Origin: Novosphingobium sp. PhB165
GTDB lineage: Bacteria; Pseudomonadota; Alphaproteobacteria; Sphingomonadales; Sphingomonadaceae
NCBI RefSeq assembly: GCF_004341845.1
Contig: NZ_SLVB01000004.1
Location: forward strand, 62,001-126,000
Direction: 5' to 3'
DNA: 64,000 nt
The stretch's first letter is position 1; the number at the start of each line of letters is the position of its first letter. Below, piece by piece: positions 26,496-37,452 of the stretch. The notes below the pieces were generated by a model. The model was not told the origin of the DNA. It worked only from the letters and a program-made list of their open reading frames with translations, and did no database searches. Both the position numbers and the translations under genes were made by a program.

Positions 26496-26986
26496 CCTTC
26501 GGCTCCCTCGTCGAAACGGGGAGTGGCAGTGGTCCCGGCCTTCCGGCGCGCGGAGCGCTTGTCGAACGGCACGTTAATCTCGGTGTTGATCTCGCGCACG
26601 ACGCTGTCGATGCGGTCGAGCACTTCGTCCTCGGAGAAGCGCAGCACGCGGATGCCCACTTCGATGAGCTTGCGGTCCTGCAACTCGTTGACGTCCGGGT
26701 TGGAGTCCTCGGTGCTGAGCTGGATCACGATCCAGCGCGACGGGCACGAGAAATCGACGATCGCCGAACCGACGATGGCCTGGCGCATGAACTTCACACC
26801 GCCCAGCTTCGAGCCGGACAGTTCGGCCCACAGCGCTTTCTGCGCCTCGCTGGGATTGCGGCGCTGGTCCTTGGCGCGCTCCTTCAGCGTTTCGAGGCGC
26901 GCGCCGGTCACGTTGAAGCCGGTCTTGGCATCGACCTTCGGTGTGGCGGTCTTGCTGATCCCGAGAGTCTTGCGGGCGGCGGTCAT
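26492..26986 (-). CDS. DUF559 protein (Vsr/PD-(D/E)XK fold), catalytic site apparently lost
   Basis: A 164-residue protein inserted between sufB and sufC. Residues about 55-150 match DUF559, a Vsr-like nuclease fold: LKERAKDQRRNPSEAQKALW, then KFMRQAIVGSAIVDFSCP with the first catalytic Asp. The next strand normally reads like VIELDGGQH; here it is IVIQLSTEDSN, so the acidic catalytic residue is Gln and the DGxxH part is missing. It is therefore probably not a nuclease. The end overlaps sufC by 4 bases, which ties it to the operon. Its role is unknown. Confidence 0.85.
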   Translation of the reverse strand: MTAARKTLGISKTATPKVDAKTGFNVTGARLETLKERAKDQRRNPSEAQKALWAELSGSKLGGVKFMRQAIVGSAIVDFSCPSRWIVIQLSTEDSNPDVNELQDRKLIEVGIRVLRFSEDEVLDRIDSVVREINTEINVPFDKRSARRKAGTTATPRFDEGAEG

Positions 26987-27032
26987 GCGGGGGTTCCTTT
27001 GAATGTCTTGCGAGTTTGGAAGCCGGGCATCG

Positions 27033-28541
<1,509 letters not shown>

Positions 28542-28979
28542 TCAAACTTCCTCGACGAGCTGGGTCAGGGCCACTTGCGCCAGAGCGCCGCGCAGCGCCG
28601 CATTCACCTGCGGCCAGTGCGGGCGCACATGGCAGCCACCCTCGATCTGGCATTCGGACTTTCCGACATCGAGGCAGGCGGTGAGCGCGATGGGCCCTTC
28701 CACTGCCTCGACAATATCCGCAACCGAAATCGTTTCGGGCGAACGGGCGAGCTTCAATCCGCCCCCCACGCCGCGTGACGAGCGCAGCAGGCCGGCGGCG
28801 GTCAACTTGCTCACCAGCTTCTGCACGGTGGGCGCGGGCAGCCGGGTTTCCTCGGCCAGTTGCGCGGCCGAGACTCGCCCATGCTTCGAATCACCCGCGA
28901 CGAGCGGGCATCCGCCGCAATGCCGGGCGGCAGCAGACATGATGACGACGGCATAATCCGCCATGCTCGATAGGCGCAT
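28542..28979 (-). CDS. Rrf2 family transcriptional regulator of the suf operon
   Basis: A 145-residue winged-helix regulator, first gene of the suf operon. The N-terminal helix-turn-helix (SAAQLAEETRLPAPTVQKLV) and the wing (SSRGVGGGLKLAR) are typical. Three cysteines in the order C-x7-C-x5-C (from CLDVGKSEC to GGC) are placed as in Fe-S sensing Rrf2 proteins such as IscR/SufR. It probably represses or activates its own operon in response to cluster status. The gene name is withheld because IscR and SufR cannot be told apart from sequence alone. Confidence 0.92.
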   Translation of the reverse strand: MRLSSMADYAVVIMSAAARHCGGCPLVAGDSKHGRVSAAQLAEETRLPAPTVQKLVSKLTAAGLLRSSRGVGGGLKLARSPETISVADIVEAVEGPIALTACLDVGKSECQIEGGCHVRPHWPQVNAALRGALAQVALTQLVEEV

Positions 28980-29029
28980 TGGTGAGGCTTTCGGGACCCG
29001 CAGCTAAAGTGGATCGTTTTCTTCCGATT

Positions 29030-29042
29030 TGCACCTAGTGCA
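29030..29042. promoter_or_regulatory. candidate operator of the suf operon
   Basis: A perfect inverted repeat TGCAC-CTA-GTGCA lies 51 bases upstream of the start codon of the Rrf2 regulator. This is a sensible place for an autoregulatory site. Matching promoter elements on the minus strand are not obvious. Inferred. Confidence 0.4.
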
Positions 29043-29140
29043 GGACCACGGCCGTTTCAATGGAGTTTCGCACAGGATTTACGCGCATTAACCAGCGCAC
29101 CTGTTGCAAGTCCCTCCGAATCGGAGAGAATATGCAAATT

Positions 29141-29264
29141 CGGATAAAAAAAGGCGGCCCCCGGCAAGCCGGGAACCGCCCTTAAGGTAATAAAGAACTC
29201 GTGCGCATCCCGCTACGAGCCCTTCGGGTCGCAACCCTCATGTAGGCAACGGGCTGGGCGATTT
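29141..29264 (-). ncRNA. candidate small structured RNA
   Basis: A minus-strand transcript is implied by the strong terminator at its 3' end and by a near-consensus -10 (TACAAT, 29270-29265) at its 5' side. Between them the RNA could form AGCCC/GGGCU enclosing GGGU-UGCG-ACCC, then CUCGU/ACGAG. It also contains a 19-codon reading frame (ATG at 29242, stop TAA near 29185) without a clear ribosome site. I do not recognise an Rfam family. The evidence is structural only. Confidence 0.35.
29146..29180 (-). terminator. Rho-independent terminator, minus strand
   Basis: A stem of GGCGG (29153-29157) with CCGCC (29176-29180), with an inner CCCGG/CCGGG (29160-29164 with 29169-29173), lies next to seven A residues at 29146-29152. 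These become a U-tract on the minus strand. There is no T-tract in the plus direction. No minus-strand protein gene lies upstream, hence the small RNA proposal. Confidence 0.8.
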
Positions 29265-29268
29265 ATTG

Positions 29269-29292
29269 TATAATTGCGACACGGCGTGTCGC
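29269..29292 (+). promoter_or_regulatory. candidate pyrD promoter -10 and operator
   Basis: A perfect TATAAT (29269-29274) is followed after one base by a perfect 7-bp inverted repeat GCGACAC-GGC-GTGTCGC (29276-29292) that would overlap the transcription start. No good -35 is seen, so an activator or an extended -10 may be needed. It lies about 115 bases upstream of the pyrD start. A divergent weak -10 points the other way, so the palindrome could control both. Confidence 0.5.
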
Positions 29293-29405
29293 GGATCGCA
29301 CTGTCGCACACGATTCCGCCCTTGCTGCGGCCATTCCGCGACTTTTGAGCCTATGCGAAGAAGCGTTTGAGCCGCGCGGCCGACCCGTTTATGCGCGCCC
29401 ACGTG

Positions 29406-30449
29406 ATGTACGCGCTGCTCAGACCCGCCCTGTTCCGACTCGATGCCGAATCGGCACACGGTCTCGCCCTCAAGGCCCTCAAGCTGGCGGGCTCCTCGCG
29501 CGCGCCCGTTTCGCCCGCGTGCCTGGCCACGCAAGTTGCGGGAATCGCTTTCCCCAATCCGGTGGGCATGGCGGCCGGCTTCGACAAGGACGGCGAAGTG
29601 CCGGACGCTCTGCTGGGGCTCGGCTTCGGTTTCGCCGAAGTGGGTTCGATTACTCCCCTTCCCCAGTCCGGCAATCCCAAGCCCCGCTTGTTCCGGCTGG
29701 TCGAGGATCGTGCCGTCATCAACCGCATGGGCTTCAACAACCACGGCGGCGAGGCGGCGTTGGCCCGCCTGTCGGCCCGTCGGGACCGTCCGGGCGTGGT
29801 GGGCATCAATATCGGCGCCAACAAGGATTCGGTCGATCGCGTGGCCGATTATGCGACAATGGCGCGCATGATGGCGCCGCACGCGACCTATCTTGCGGTG
29901 AATATCTCCAGCCCGAACACCCCCGGCCTGCGTGCCTTGCAGGACGAATCGGCGCTGACCGGGCTGCTCGACGCGGTGATCGACGCGCGTGACGCCGCTT
30001 GCGGCGCCGCGCCGCGTCCGCCGGTCTTCCTCAAGGTCGCGCCCGATCTCGAACCGGCCGACATCGATGCGATCGCCCGCATCGCTCTCGATCGCGGTCT
30101 TGGCGCGCTGATCGTTTCCAACACCACGATTTCGCGTCCCGCCCTTGCTTCGAAGCATGCCGGCGAGACCGGCGGGCTCTCGGGTGCGCCGCTCAGGGAC
30201 CTTGCGCTTCAGCGCCTGCGCGATTTCCGCAAGGCCACCGGCGGGGCGATTCCCCTGGTCGGTGTCGGCGGTATCGCCAACGCAGAAGATGCCTGGGCCC
30301 GTATTCGTGCCGGGGCCAGCCTCGTGCAAGTCTATAGCGCCATGGTCTACGAGGGCCCCGTTATTGCGCGGGCGATCTGCAAGGGTCTGGAATCGCTCAT
30401 GAAGCGCGACGGCTTTGCAACCCCGTCCGAAGCCGTGGGCAGCGAATAG
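29406..30449 (+). CDS. pyrD: dihydroorotate dehydrogenase (quinone), class 2
   Basis: A 347-residue FMN enzyme at the inner membrane that oxidises dihydroorotate to orotate and passes electrons to quinone. The start MYALLRPALFRLDAESAH is the usual class 2 N-terminal membrane helix; ATG and TTG codons further upstream lack support. Motifs: GFDKDGEVPDALLGLGFGF, VNISSPNTPGLR with the catalytic Ser, and the FMN-phosphate segment GVGGIANAEDA. It stands alone, with its own promoter region upstream. Confidence 0.96.
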   Translation: MYALLRPALFRLDAESAHGLALKALKLAGSSRAPVSPACLATQVAGIAFPNPVGMAAGFDKDGEVPDALLGLGFGFAEVGSITPLPQSGNPKPRLFRLVEDRAVINRMGFNNHGGEAALARLSARRDRPGVVGINIGANKDSVDRVADYATMARMMAPHATYLAVNISSPNTPGLRALQDESALTGLLDAVIDARDAACGAAPRPPVFLKVAPDLEPADIDAIARIALDRGLGALIVSNTTISRPALASKHAGETGGLSGAPLRDLALQRLRDFRKATGGAIPLVGVGGIANAEDAWARIRAGASLVQVYSAMVYEGPVIARAICKGLESLMKRDGFATPSEAVGSE

Positions 30450-30558
30450 CGCCTGAAACCGCCGGGTGACGTCACTGGCCGCGCTTGTCGCAACCCCCGC
30501 GCGCGCCTAGACATTACCCAACGACAAATCTGATATTTACGAGAGGACCAAGGTCAAC

Positions 30559-32376
30559 ATGGATCTTGTTGACTTCGACAACAGCACGAACTTCGTTTCG
30601 CTGTTTCTGAAGCGCGCCGATGACCTCGGTGAAACCCCGATGCTCTGGGCCAAGCGCGACGGCGCGTGGCAATCCGTCAGCTGGGCCGAAGCGGCGCGCC
30701 GCGTCTGCATGATGGCCTCGTCGCTGCGGCGGATGGGCCTGCGCGACGGGGACCGTGTGCTGATCGTCTCGGAAAACCGCCCCGAATGGTGCCTCTCCGA
30801 TCTCGCGATCATGGCGGCGGGCTGCGTGACGGTGCCCACGTACACCACCAACACCACGCGCGATCATATCCATATTCTGGAGAACTCGGGCGCACACGCT
30901 GCCATCGTCTCCTCCGCCAAGCTCGGCAAGGCGCTCTTGCCCGCGATCGTGCAGACGGACTTGTGCCGCCATGTGATCGGCATGGAGCAGATGCCCGCGT
31001 TGCAGGGCGGCTCTTTCGAGACTCACGACTGGAACAGCCTGATCCAGGGCGATCCGGTGGCCGCGCGTGCCGAAGTCGAGGCGCGCCTCACCCACTTCGG
31101 CCGCAATGATCTTGCCTGCATCATCTACACCAGCGGCACCGGCGGCGCCCCGCGCGGGGTGCGTCAGCACCACGGCATGCTGCTGACCAATGTTGCCGGT
31201 GCGGCGCAGATCATCGTCGATGATTTCGGCTGGCAGCCGGGCGAGACGTTCCTTTCGTTCCTGCCGCTGAGCCACGCCTATGAGCATACCGGCGGTCAGT
31301 TCCTGCCGATCGGTCTCGGCGGGCAGATCTATTACTCCGAAGGCCTCGACAAGCTGGCCGCCAATATCGAGGAAGTGCGTCCGACCGTGATGGTCGTGGT
31401 GCCACGCCTCTTCGAAGTGCTGCGCACGCGCATCATGAAGCAGATCGAGAAGCAGGGCGCCATCGCTTCGCGGCTGATGGAACAGGCCATCGGCCTTGGC
31501 GAGCGGCAGCAGGCCGGACGCTGGCGGCTGGGAGACAAGGCGCTCAACCTCGTGCTCGAACACACGCTGCGGCCCAAGGTGCGCGCCAAGTTCGGCGGCC
31601 GCATCAAGGCGCTCGTTTCGGGTGGGGCGCCGCTCAATCCCGAGATCGGCGTGTTCTTCGATTCGATGGGCCTGACGCTGCTCCAGGGCTACGGCCAGAC
31701 CGAGGCCGGGCCGATCATCAGCTGCAACCGCCCCGCTGCCGGCATTCGCCATGACACCGTGGGCCCGCCGATGCGCGACGTTGAGGTGAAGATCGCCGCC
31801 GATGGTGAGATCCTCGTGCGCGGCGAACTCGTTATGCAGGGTTACTGGCAGAACGATGCCGCGACCCGCGCGGTGCTGATCGATTCCGGATCGGGGCTGT
31901 GGCTCCATACCGGCGATATCGGCCATATCGACGATCGCGGCCGCATCCGCATCACTGACCGCAAGAAGGACATGATCGTCAACGACAAGGGCGACAACGT
32001 CTCTCCGCAAAAGGTGGAATCGATGCTGACGCTCCAGCCCGAGATCGCGCAGGCCATGGTCTGGGGCGATCGCAGGCCCTACATCGTCGGCCTCATCGTT
32101 CCCGATGCCGACTGGGCGCTCGATTGGGCCAAGGCCAATGACGAGAAGTTCGATTTCAAGGCGCTCCAGCGCCTTCCGGCCTTCCGCACAGCGATCCGCA
32201 GCGCCATCGACCAGGTCAACACCGACCTCTCGGTGATCGAGAAGGTCCGCCAGTTCACGTTCGCCGACGAACCCTTCTCGATAGAGAACGAGGAAATGAC
32301 CCCCAGCCTGAAGATCCGTCGGCACAAGCTGAAGGAACGCTACGCCGACCGGCTGGACGTGCTCTACCGGAACTGA
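30559..32376 (+). CDS. long-chain acyl-CoA synthetase (AMP-binding)
   Basis: A 605-residue adenylating enzyme that activates fatty acids to acyl-CoA. The phosphate-binding motif IIYTSGTGGAPRGV (about 189-202) has Ala-Pro-Arg where TKG-type Thr-x-Lys-Gly is usual. GYGQTEAGP and WLHTGDIGHIDD (adenine and ribose motifs) and DRKKDMIVNDKGDNVSP follow. The FadD15-like C-terminus is complete. Together with etfAB further along it fits an active fatty-acid degradation lifestyle. Substrate length not determined. Confidence 0.92.
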   Translation: MDLVDFDNSTNFVSLFLKRADDLGETPMLWAKRDGAWQSVSWAEAARRVCMMASSLRRMGLRDGDRVLIVSENRPEWCLSDLAIMAAGCVTVPTYTTNTTRDHIHILENSGAHAAIVSSAKLGKALLPAIVQTDLCRHVIGMEQMPALQGGSFETHDWNSLIQGDPVAARAEVEARLTHFGRNDLACIIYTSGTGGAPRGVRQHHGMLLTNVAGAAQIIVDDFGWQPGETFLSFLPLSHAYEHTGGQFLPIGLGGQIYYSEGLDKLAANIEEVRPTVMVVVPRLFEVLRTRIMKQIEKQGAIASRLMEQAIGLGERQQAGRWRLGDKALNLVLEHTLRPKVRAKFGGRIKALVSGGAPLNPEIGVFFDSMGLTLLQGYGQTEAGPIISCNRPAAGIRHDTVGPPMRDVEVKIAADGEILVRGELVMQGYWQNDAATRAVLIDSGSGLWLHTGDIGHIDDRGRIRITDRKKDMIVNDKGDNVSPQKVESMLTLQPEIAQAMVWGDRRPYIVGLIVPDADWALDWAKANDEKFDFKALQRLPAFRTAIRSAIDQVNTDLSVIEKVRQFTFADEPFSIENEEMTPSLKIRRHKLKERYADRLDVLYRN

Positions 32377-32428
32377 AGGATTCAACCGTGACCGGGTGAG
32401 CTTGGGCTAACCCGGTTGCGGTTGCCGA

Positions 32429-32650
32429 TCAGGATTCAGGCAGAGACCGATCGGTGCGCGCCTGAATCCGACGGGCTCGCGCGCGGCCGCCTGCTGCGAC
32501 AAGAACACTGGTGCTCAGCAGAATCCCGGAAACCAGTATGCCCACGGCCACGAGTCCCGGCGGGCTGAAATCCGTGCGCGCTTCCAGCTTGAACCAATTG
32601 CCGATGCGCACGGCGGCGCGGGCGGTCTGGCGATCTTTGGAAAGGCGCAT
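32429..32650 (-). CDS. small single-helix membrane protein
   Basis: A 73-residue protein starting MRLSKDRQTARAAVRIGNW, with one hydrophobic helix (about residues 30-54) and a basic/acidic tail. AGGGAG sits at a good distance before the ATG, which supports expression. It follows the 111-residue hypothetical gene by 17 bases, so both probably share a transcript. No family recognised. Confidence 0.62.
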   Translation of the reverse strand: MRLSKDRQTARAAVRIGNWFKLEARTDFSPPGLVAVGILVSGILLSTSVLVAAGGRARARRIQARTDRSLPES

Positions 32651-32667
32651 GGACAACTCCCTATCGG

Positions 32668-33003
32668 TTAGGCCGTCAAACGGTCCAGCCAGGCCTGAGC
32701 CTGCTTCGGCTCTCCCACGGCATCGGCCTTGACCGGCCCGCGCGCGGCGAGAAATTCCTGATGGAGTGCGAAAGCCTCCATATCGAGCTGATCGCGCAAG
32801 TCGTCGATGACTTCGGCGAGTTCGATAAGGTGGTCCACCGTCGGCGCGACCTTTACGCGCGCCGCCCGGTCCTTGTTGTGATCGAACAGACCCCACGTTC
32901 CCGCCGCCGTCACGCGAAGGGCTTCGATCAAAGCCGCGCGGTACTCGATTTCGAGGTCGCTGCGGCGGGTGTCCATACGTTCGAGACGGTCTGCTCTGGC
33001 CAT
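32668..33003 (-). CDS. conserved hypothetical helical protein
   Basis: A 111-residue soluble protein, strongly helical and charged (MARADRLERMDTRRSDLE at the start; LIELAEVIDDLRDQLDMEAF near residue 62). It lies 37 bases after the bestrophin gene on the same strand. The chosen ATG is internal to a slightly longer frame whose extra residues look non-coding. No family or function recognised. Confidence 0.65.
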   Translation of the reverse strand: MARADRLERMDTRRSDLEIEYRAALIEALRVTAAGTWGLFDHNKDRAARVKVAPTVDHLIELAEVIDDLRDQLDMEAFALHQEFLAARGPVKADAVGEPKQAQAWLDRLTA

Positions 33004-33040
33004 AGGCTGTCCTAGGCTCCTACGCCTCGCCGTCAACCGG

Positions 33041-33928
33041 TCACCACAGCACGCCGTGTGGATCGGGGGTTATCGCAGGCGGCGGCGCCTCGCCGATCGA
33101 CTGGAGGAGGTCGATCTCGATCGTGCGGCACATCGCGTTGAGCGGCAGGTCGTGCACGGTATTGGCGAAGGGATCGACCAGATCGTCACCGATGGCCAGC
33201 ACCGACAGGAACATGAGACCGGCAAGCGTGGAGCCGAGCGGCGTGGCGAACCCCAGCGGTTCGACCAGCGTGATGGGCAGAAGCACGCAGAAGATATGCG
33301 TGAACAGCGTCGGGAAGAACCGGTACTGGTTGGGCAGCGGCGTGTTCTTGAGCCGCTCCATGCCGCCTTGCGCATTGGCGATATCGACGAGCACGCGCTC
33401 CATCTGCGCTTGCTGGATAGTGTCGATCCAGCCGGTGCGGCGGGCCTCGTCAATGCGGCGACCGGTGCCGTCGAGAATGCCGTTGGCCACGTTTACGCGC
33501 GCCAATGCAAGGTCGGCCTCGCCCTGCGGAAGCAGGCGGATCACTTCGCCGTCGGGCGTCTGGCGGCGCAACTGGCAGCGCAGCGCGTTGACGTAGGCGA
33601 TCTGGCGCATGACGATCCGGCGCTTCATCTCGGCCGCCTCGGGATCGGGCATGAAGTTGCGGGCCGCGCGTGAGAGATTGCGGCTGGCATTGATCATCAG
33701 CCCCCACAGGCCTCGCCCCTCCCACCAGCGCTGATAGGCCGAATTGCTCCGGAAACCGAGAAACAGTGCGAGCGCGGAGCCGAACAGGGTGATCGGCAAT
33801 TCGGGGGCGTGAAACGGGAACATGAACCACGCGACAGTCACGATCACGTCCCAGACGAACAGGACCGTAAGCGGCTTCCAGATTTCGCGGACAAGCTGGA
33901 CGGGATGCAGCGAGGGAGTGACGATCAT
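33041..33928 (-). CDS. bestrophin family anion channel-like protein
   Basis: A 295-residue membrane protein of the bestrophin (UPF0187) family. Four hydrophobic segments, the LGFRSNSAYQRWWEGRGLWG motif and the Ca-clasp/neck-type sequence DPFANTVHDLPLN are present. Bacterial members form pentameric channels, some selective for monovalent cations. The ATG overlaps the stop of the upstream small gene (ATGA), so the two are coupled. Confidence 0.92.
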   Translation of the reverse strand: MIVTPSLHPVQLVREIWKPLTVLFVWDVIVTVAWFMFPFHAPELPITLFGSALALFLGFRSNSAYQRWWEGRGLWGLMINASRNLSRAARNFMPDPEAAEMKRRIVMRQIAYVNALRCQLRRQTPDGEVIRLLPQGEADLALARVNVANGILDGTGRRIDEARRTGWIDTIQQAQMERVLVDIANAQGGMERLKNTPLPNQYRFFPTLFTHIFCVLLPITLVEPLGFATPLGSTLAGLMFLSVLAIGDDLVDPFANTVHDLPLNAMCRTIEIDLLQSIGEAPPPAITPDPHGVLW

Positions 33929-34155
33929 GGTGCTGCGGGCGCCTCCGGGGTCTGGCCCGAGTGATCGGCCACCGCGTGCGAGAGCGAGACCGAGGTGCCC
34001 GTGGCGGGCTTCAAGGAAAACCACTCCGCCCGGTCGATGGCAATCAGGAATCCCAGCACTCCCAAACCGAAGAACAACAACAGCATGTTCGAGCGCATCG
34101 CCTGACGAAGGCGCTCGCGGTCTTTGGCGGAGGTGTGAGTGGCGTGGGGGCGCAT
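33925..34155 (-). CDS. small single-helix membrane protein coupled to bestrophin
   Basis: A 76-residue protein with a basic N-terminus (MRPHATHTSAKDRERLRQAM), one transmembrane helix (about 24-42) and a Ser/Thr/Ala/Pro-rich periplasmic tail. AAGGAG lies 8 bases before the ATG, a strong ribosome site. Its TGA overlaps the bestrophin ATG by 4 bases. An accessory role for the channel is possible but only inferred from the overlap. Confidence 0.7.
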   Translation of the reverse strand: MRPHATHTSAKDRERLRQAMRSNMLLLFFGLGVLGFLIAIDRAEWFSLKPATGTSVSLSHAVADHSGQTPEAPAAP

Positions 34156-34279
34156 CGGGAAGTCTCCTTGCGATCAGGGGGAGACTTCAAACTGGGGGCT
34201 GCCCGTTAACGGCGTACGGTCTGTTCGTGATAAAGTTTTGCTGCAATGCAGCATGACGGCTCTGTATCGCGAGGCCGCC

Positions 34280-34405
34280 TCAAAAAGGCAGGGCGGTCTT
34301 GGCCAGAATCAGCGCGAGCGCGCAGCCGCTCACCACCGTCATGCGCAGCCATTCGGCCTGCGGGATGGCGGCAGCGTTTTGCGTAAGGGTCAGTACACGA
34401 GCCAT
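34280..34405 (-). CDS. possible 41-residue membrane peptide
   Basis: A short minus-strand frame MARVLTLTQNAAAIPQAEWL, then a hydrophobic helix (MTVVSGCALALILAK) and TALPF before TGA. The upstream ribosome site is weak (GCGGGG). It lies between the agmatine deiminase-type gene and the small bestrophin-linked gene on the same strand. Real expression is uncertain. Confidence 0.33.
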   Translation of the reverse strand: MARVLTLTQNAAAIPQAEWLRMTVVSGCALALILAKTALPF

Positions 34406-34441
34406 GCCCCGCAGACTGCGCTTCGAGGCGTTGCGAATCCG

Positions 34442-35424
34442 TTAAACGATCCGCGACGGCATCTGCTGGCTGGAGCAGTGGAAGGAACCACCACCGGCCA
34501 GCACGGCATCGGCCATGACGCCCACGGTATCGCGATCGGGGAACAATTCGGCGATGGCGGCAATGCCGTCCGCGTCGTGCTCGGTGCCGTAGATCGGCAC
34601 GACCACCAGCTTGGAAGTGATCGCGAAGTTCATGTAGCTGGCCGGCTCGATCCGGCCGTCAGACTCAACCCGGCCCGGTGAGGGCACTTCGCGCACGGTC
34701 ACGCCCATCGCCTCGGCCCGGGCCTTGGCATCGGCGTAGATCGCGGCGTTGGGATCGTTCGGGCCGGTCGCGCGCGGCAGGGCCAGAACATTCGGCGCCA
34801 CGAAGCGTGCAAGGTTGTCGACATGGCCGTCGGTATGGTCGTTGATCAGACCGTCACCCAGCCACAGCACGCGGTCGTAGCCCAGATCGCGCTTCAGACG
34901 CATTTCCAGATCACTGCGCGTCAGGTGCGGGTTGCGGTTGGGGTTGAGCAGGCACTGTTCAGTGGTGGCGACCAGCCCGGTGCCGTCGCCATCCAGCGCG
35001 CCGCCTTCCAGAATCCAGTCCGAGGTTTCCACCTCCAGCCCGGCATCGCGCGCCAGTTCGGCGCCGATTTCCTGGTCTCCATCCATCAGGTACTTGCCGC
35101 CCCAGCCGTTGAAGCCGAAGCGCATGGCCTTGAGCGCGCCAGCACCGTCGGCACAGACCAACGGCCCGGTATCGCGCAGCCAGACGTCGCCATAGCGGCG
35201 CACTTCCAGCGAGACCTTGGACGAGACGAGCGAGGCCGCGCGCGCGCGGTTGGCCTCGTCCCGCACGATCAGGCGCACTTCTTGCCCCGATTCGGCCACG
35301 GCCGAGGCGAACTCGGCCATCTGCATTTGGGCGGCTTCCAGGAAGCCCGGCCATTCGACCGGGTCATGCGGGAAGCCGATCCAGATCCAGTCTTGTGGAT
35401 GCCATTCGGGGGGAAGGGCGAAAG

Positions 35425-35428
<4 letters not shown>
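34442..35428 (-). CDS. aguA: agmatine deiminase family protein
   Basis: A 328-residue guanidine-modifying enzyme of the peptidyl-arginine deiminase (Porphyromonas-type) fold. It hydrolyses agmatine to N-carbamoylputrescine and ammonia. The active-site Cys318 is in GGGSFHCSSQQMP; NDHTDGHVDN carries the catalytic His and Asp, and RDTGPL is near residue 85. I set the start at a GTG that overlaps the peptidase stop (GTGA); an ATG 30 bases upstream lies inside the peptidase gene. Confidence 0.9.
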
Positions 35429-37134
<1,706 letters not shown>

Positions 37135-37276
37135 TGTCTGGGCGATCCTGTTTGGGGCTCCGGTTCTCCGGGCCTCCGGTACTTTTGGATGACCGGCGTC
37201 GTGCCAGAGGCAGGCGGCAGGCACAAGGCGGAGCCGACCCACGGCATCTTCGACACTCCTCCAAAGTACCCTCCTT

Positions 37277-37353
37277 CGTCATTGCGAGCGCGGCGAAGCA
37301 ATCCAGGAGCGGTTTGTGCGGCACTGGATTGCTTCGCTGCGCTCGCAATGACG
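37277..37353. repeat. palindromic intergenic repeat (MITE-like)
   Basis: Two 30-base arms (37277-37306 and 37324-37353) are inverted copies with a single mismatch, around a 17-base centre. The arm begins CGTCATTGCGAGCG and ends GAAGCAATCCAG, a core seen as a dispersed repeat in many proteobacterial genomes (from memory). It fills the region between divergent M28 and glnE genes and would form a long hairpin if transcribed. The remaining bases of this 318-base interval show nothing else I can name. Confidence 0.88.
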
Positions 37354-37452
37354 AGAAACGAGTGATCGGCATGCGCGGATCGGCACGACCCACGTCCTTC
37401 AAACCAACCGACACGCTTGCCCTCACGCTCCCGCTTGGGCAGGAACCCCGGC

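Noticed and set aside
30514..32385. 623-codon frame opposite the acyl-CoA synthetase
   Set aside because: Antisense shadow of a well-supported gene.
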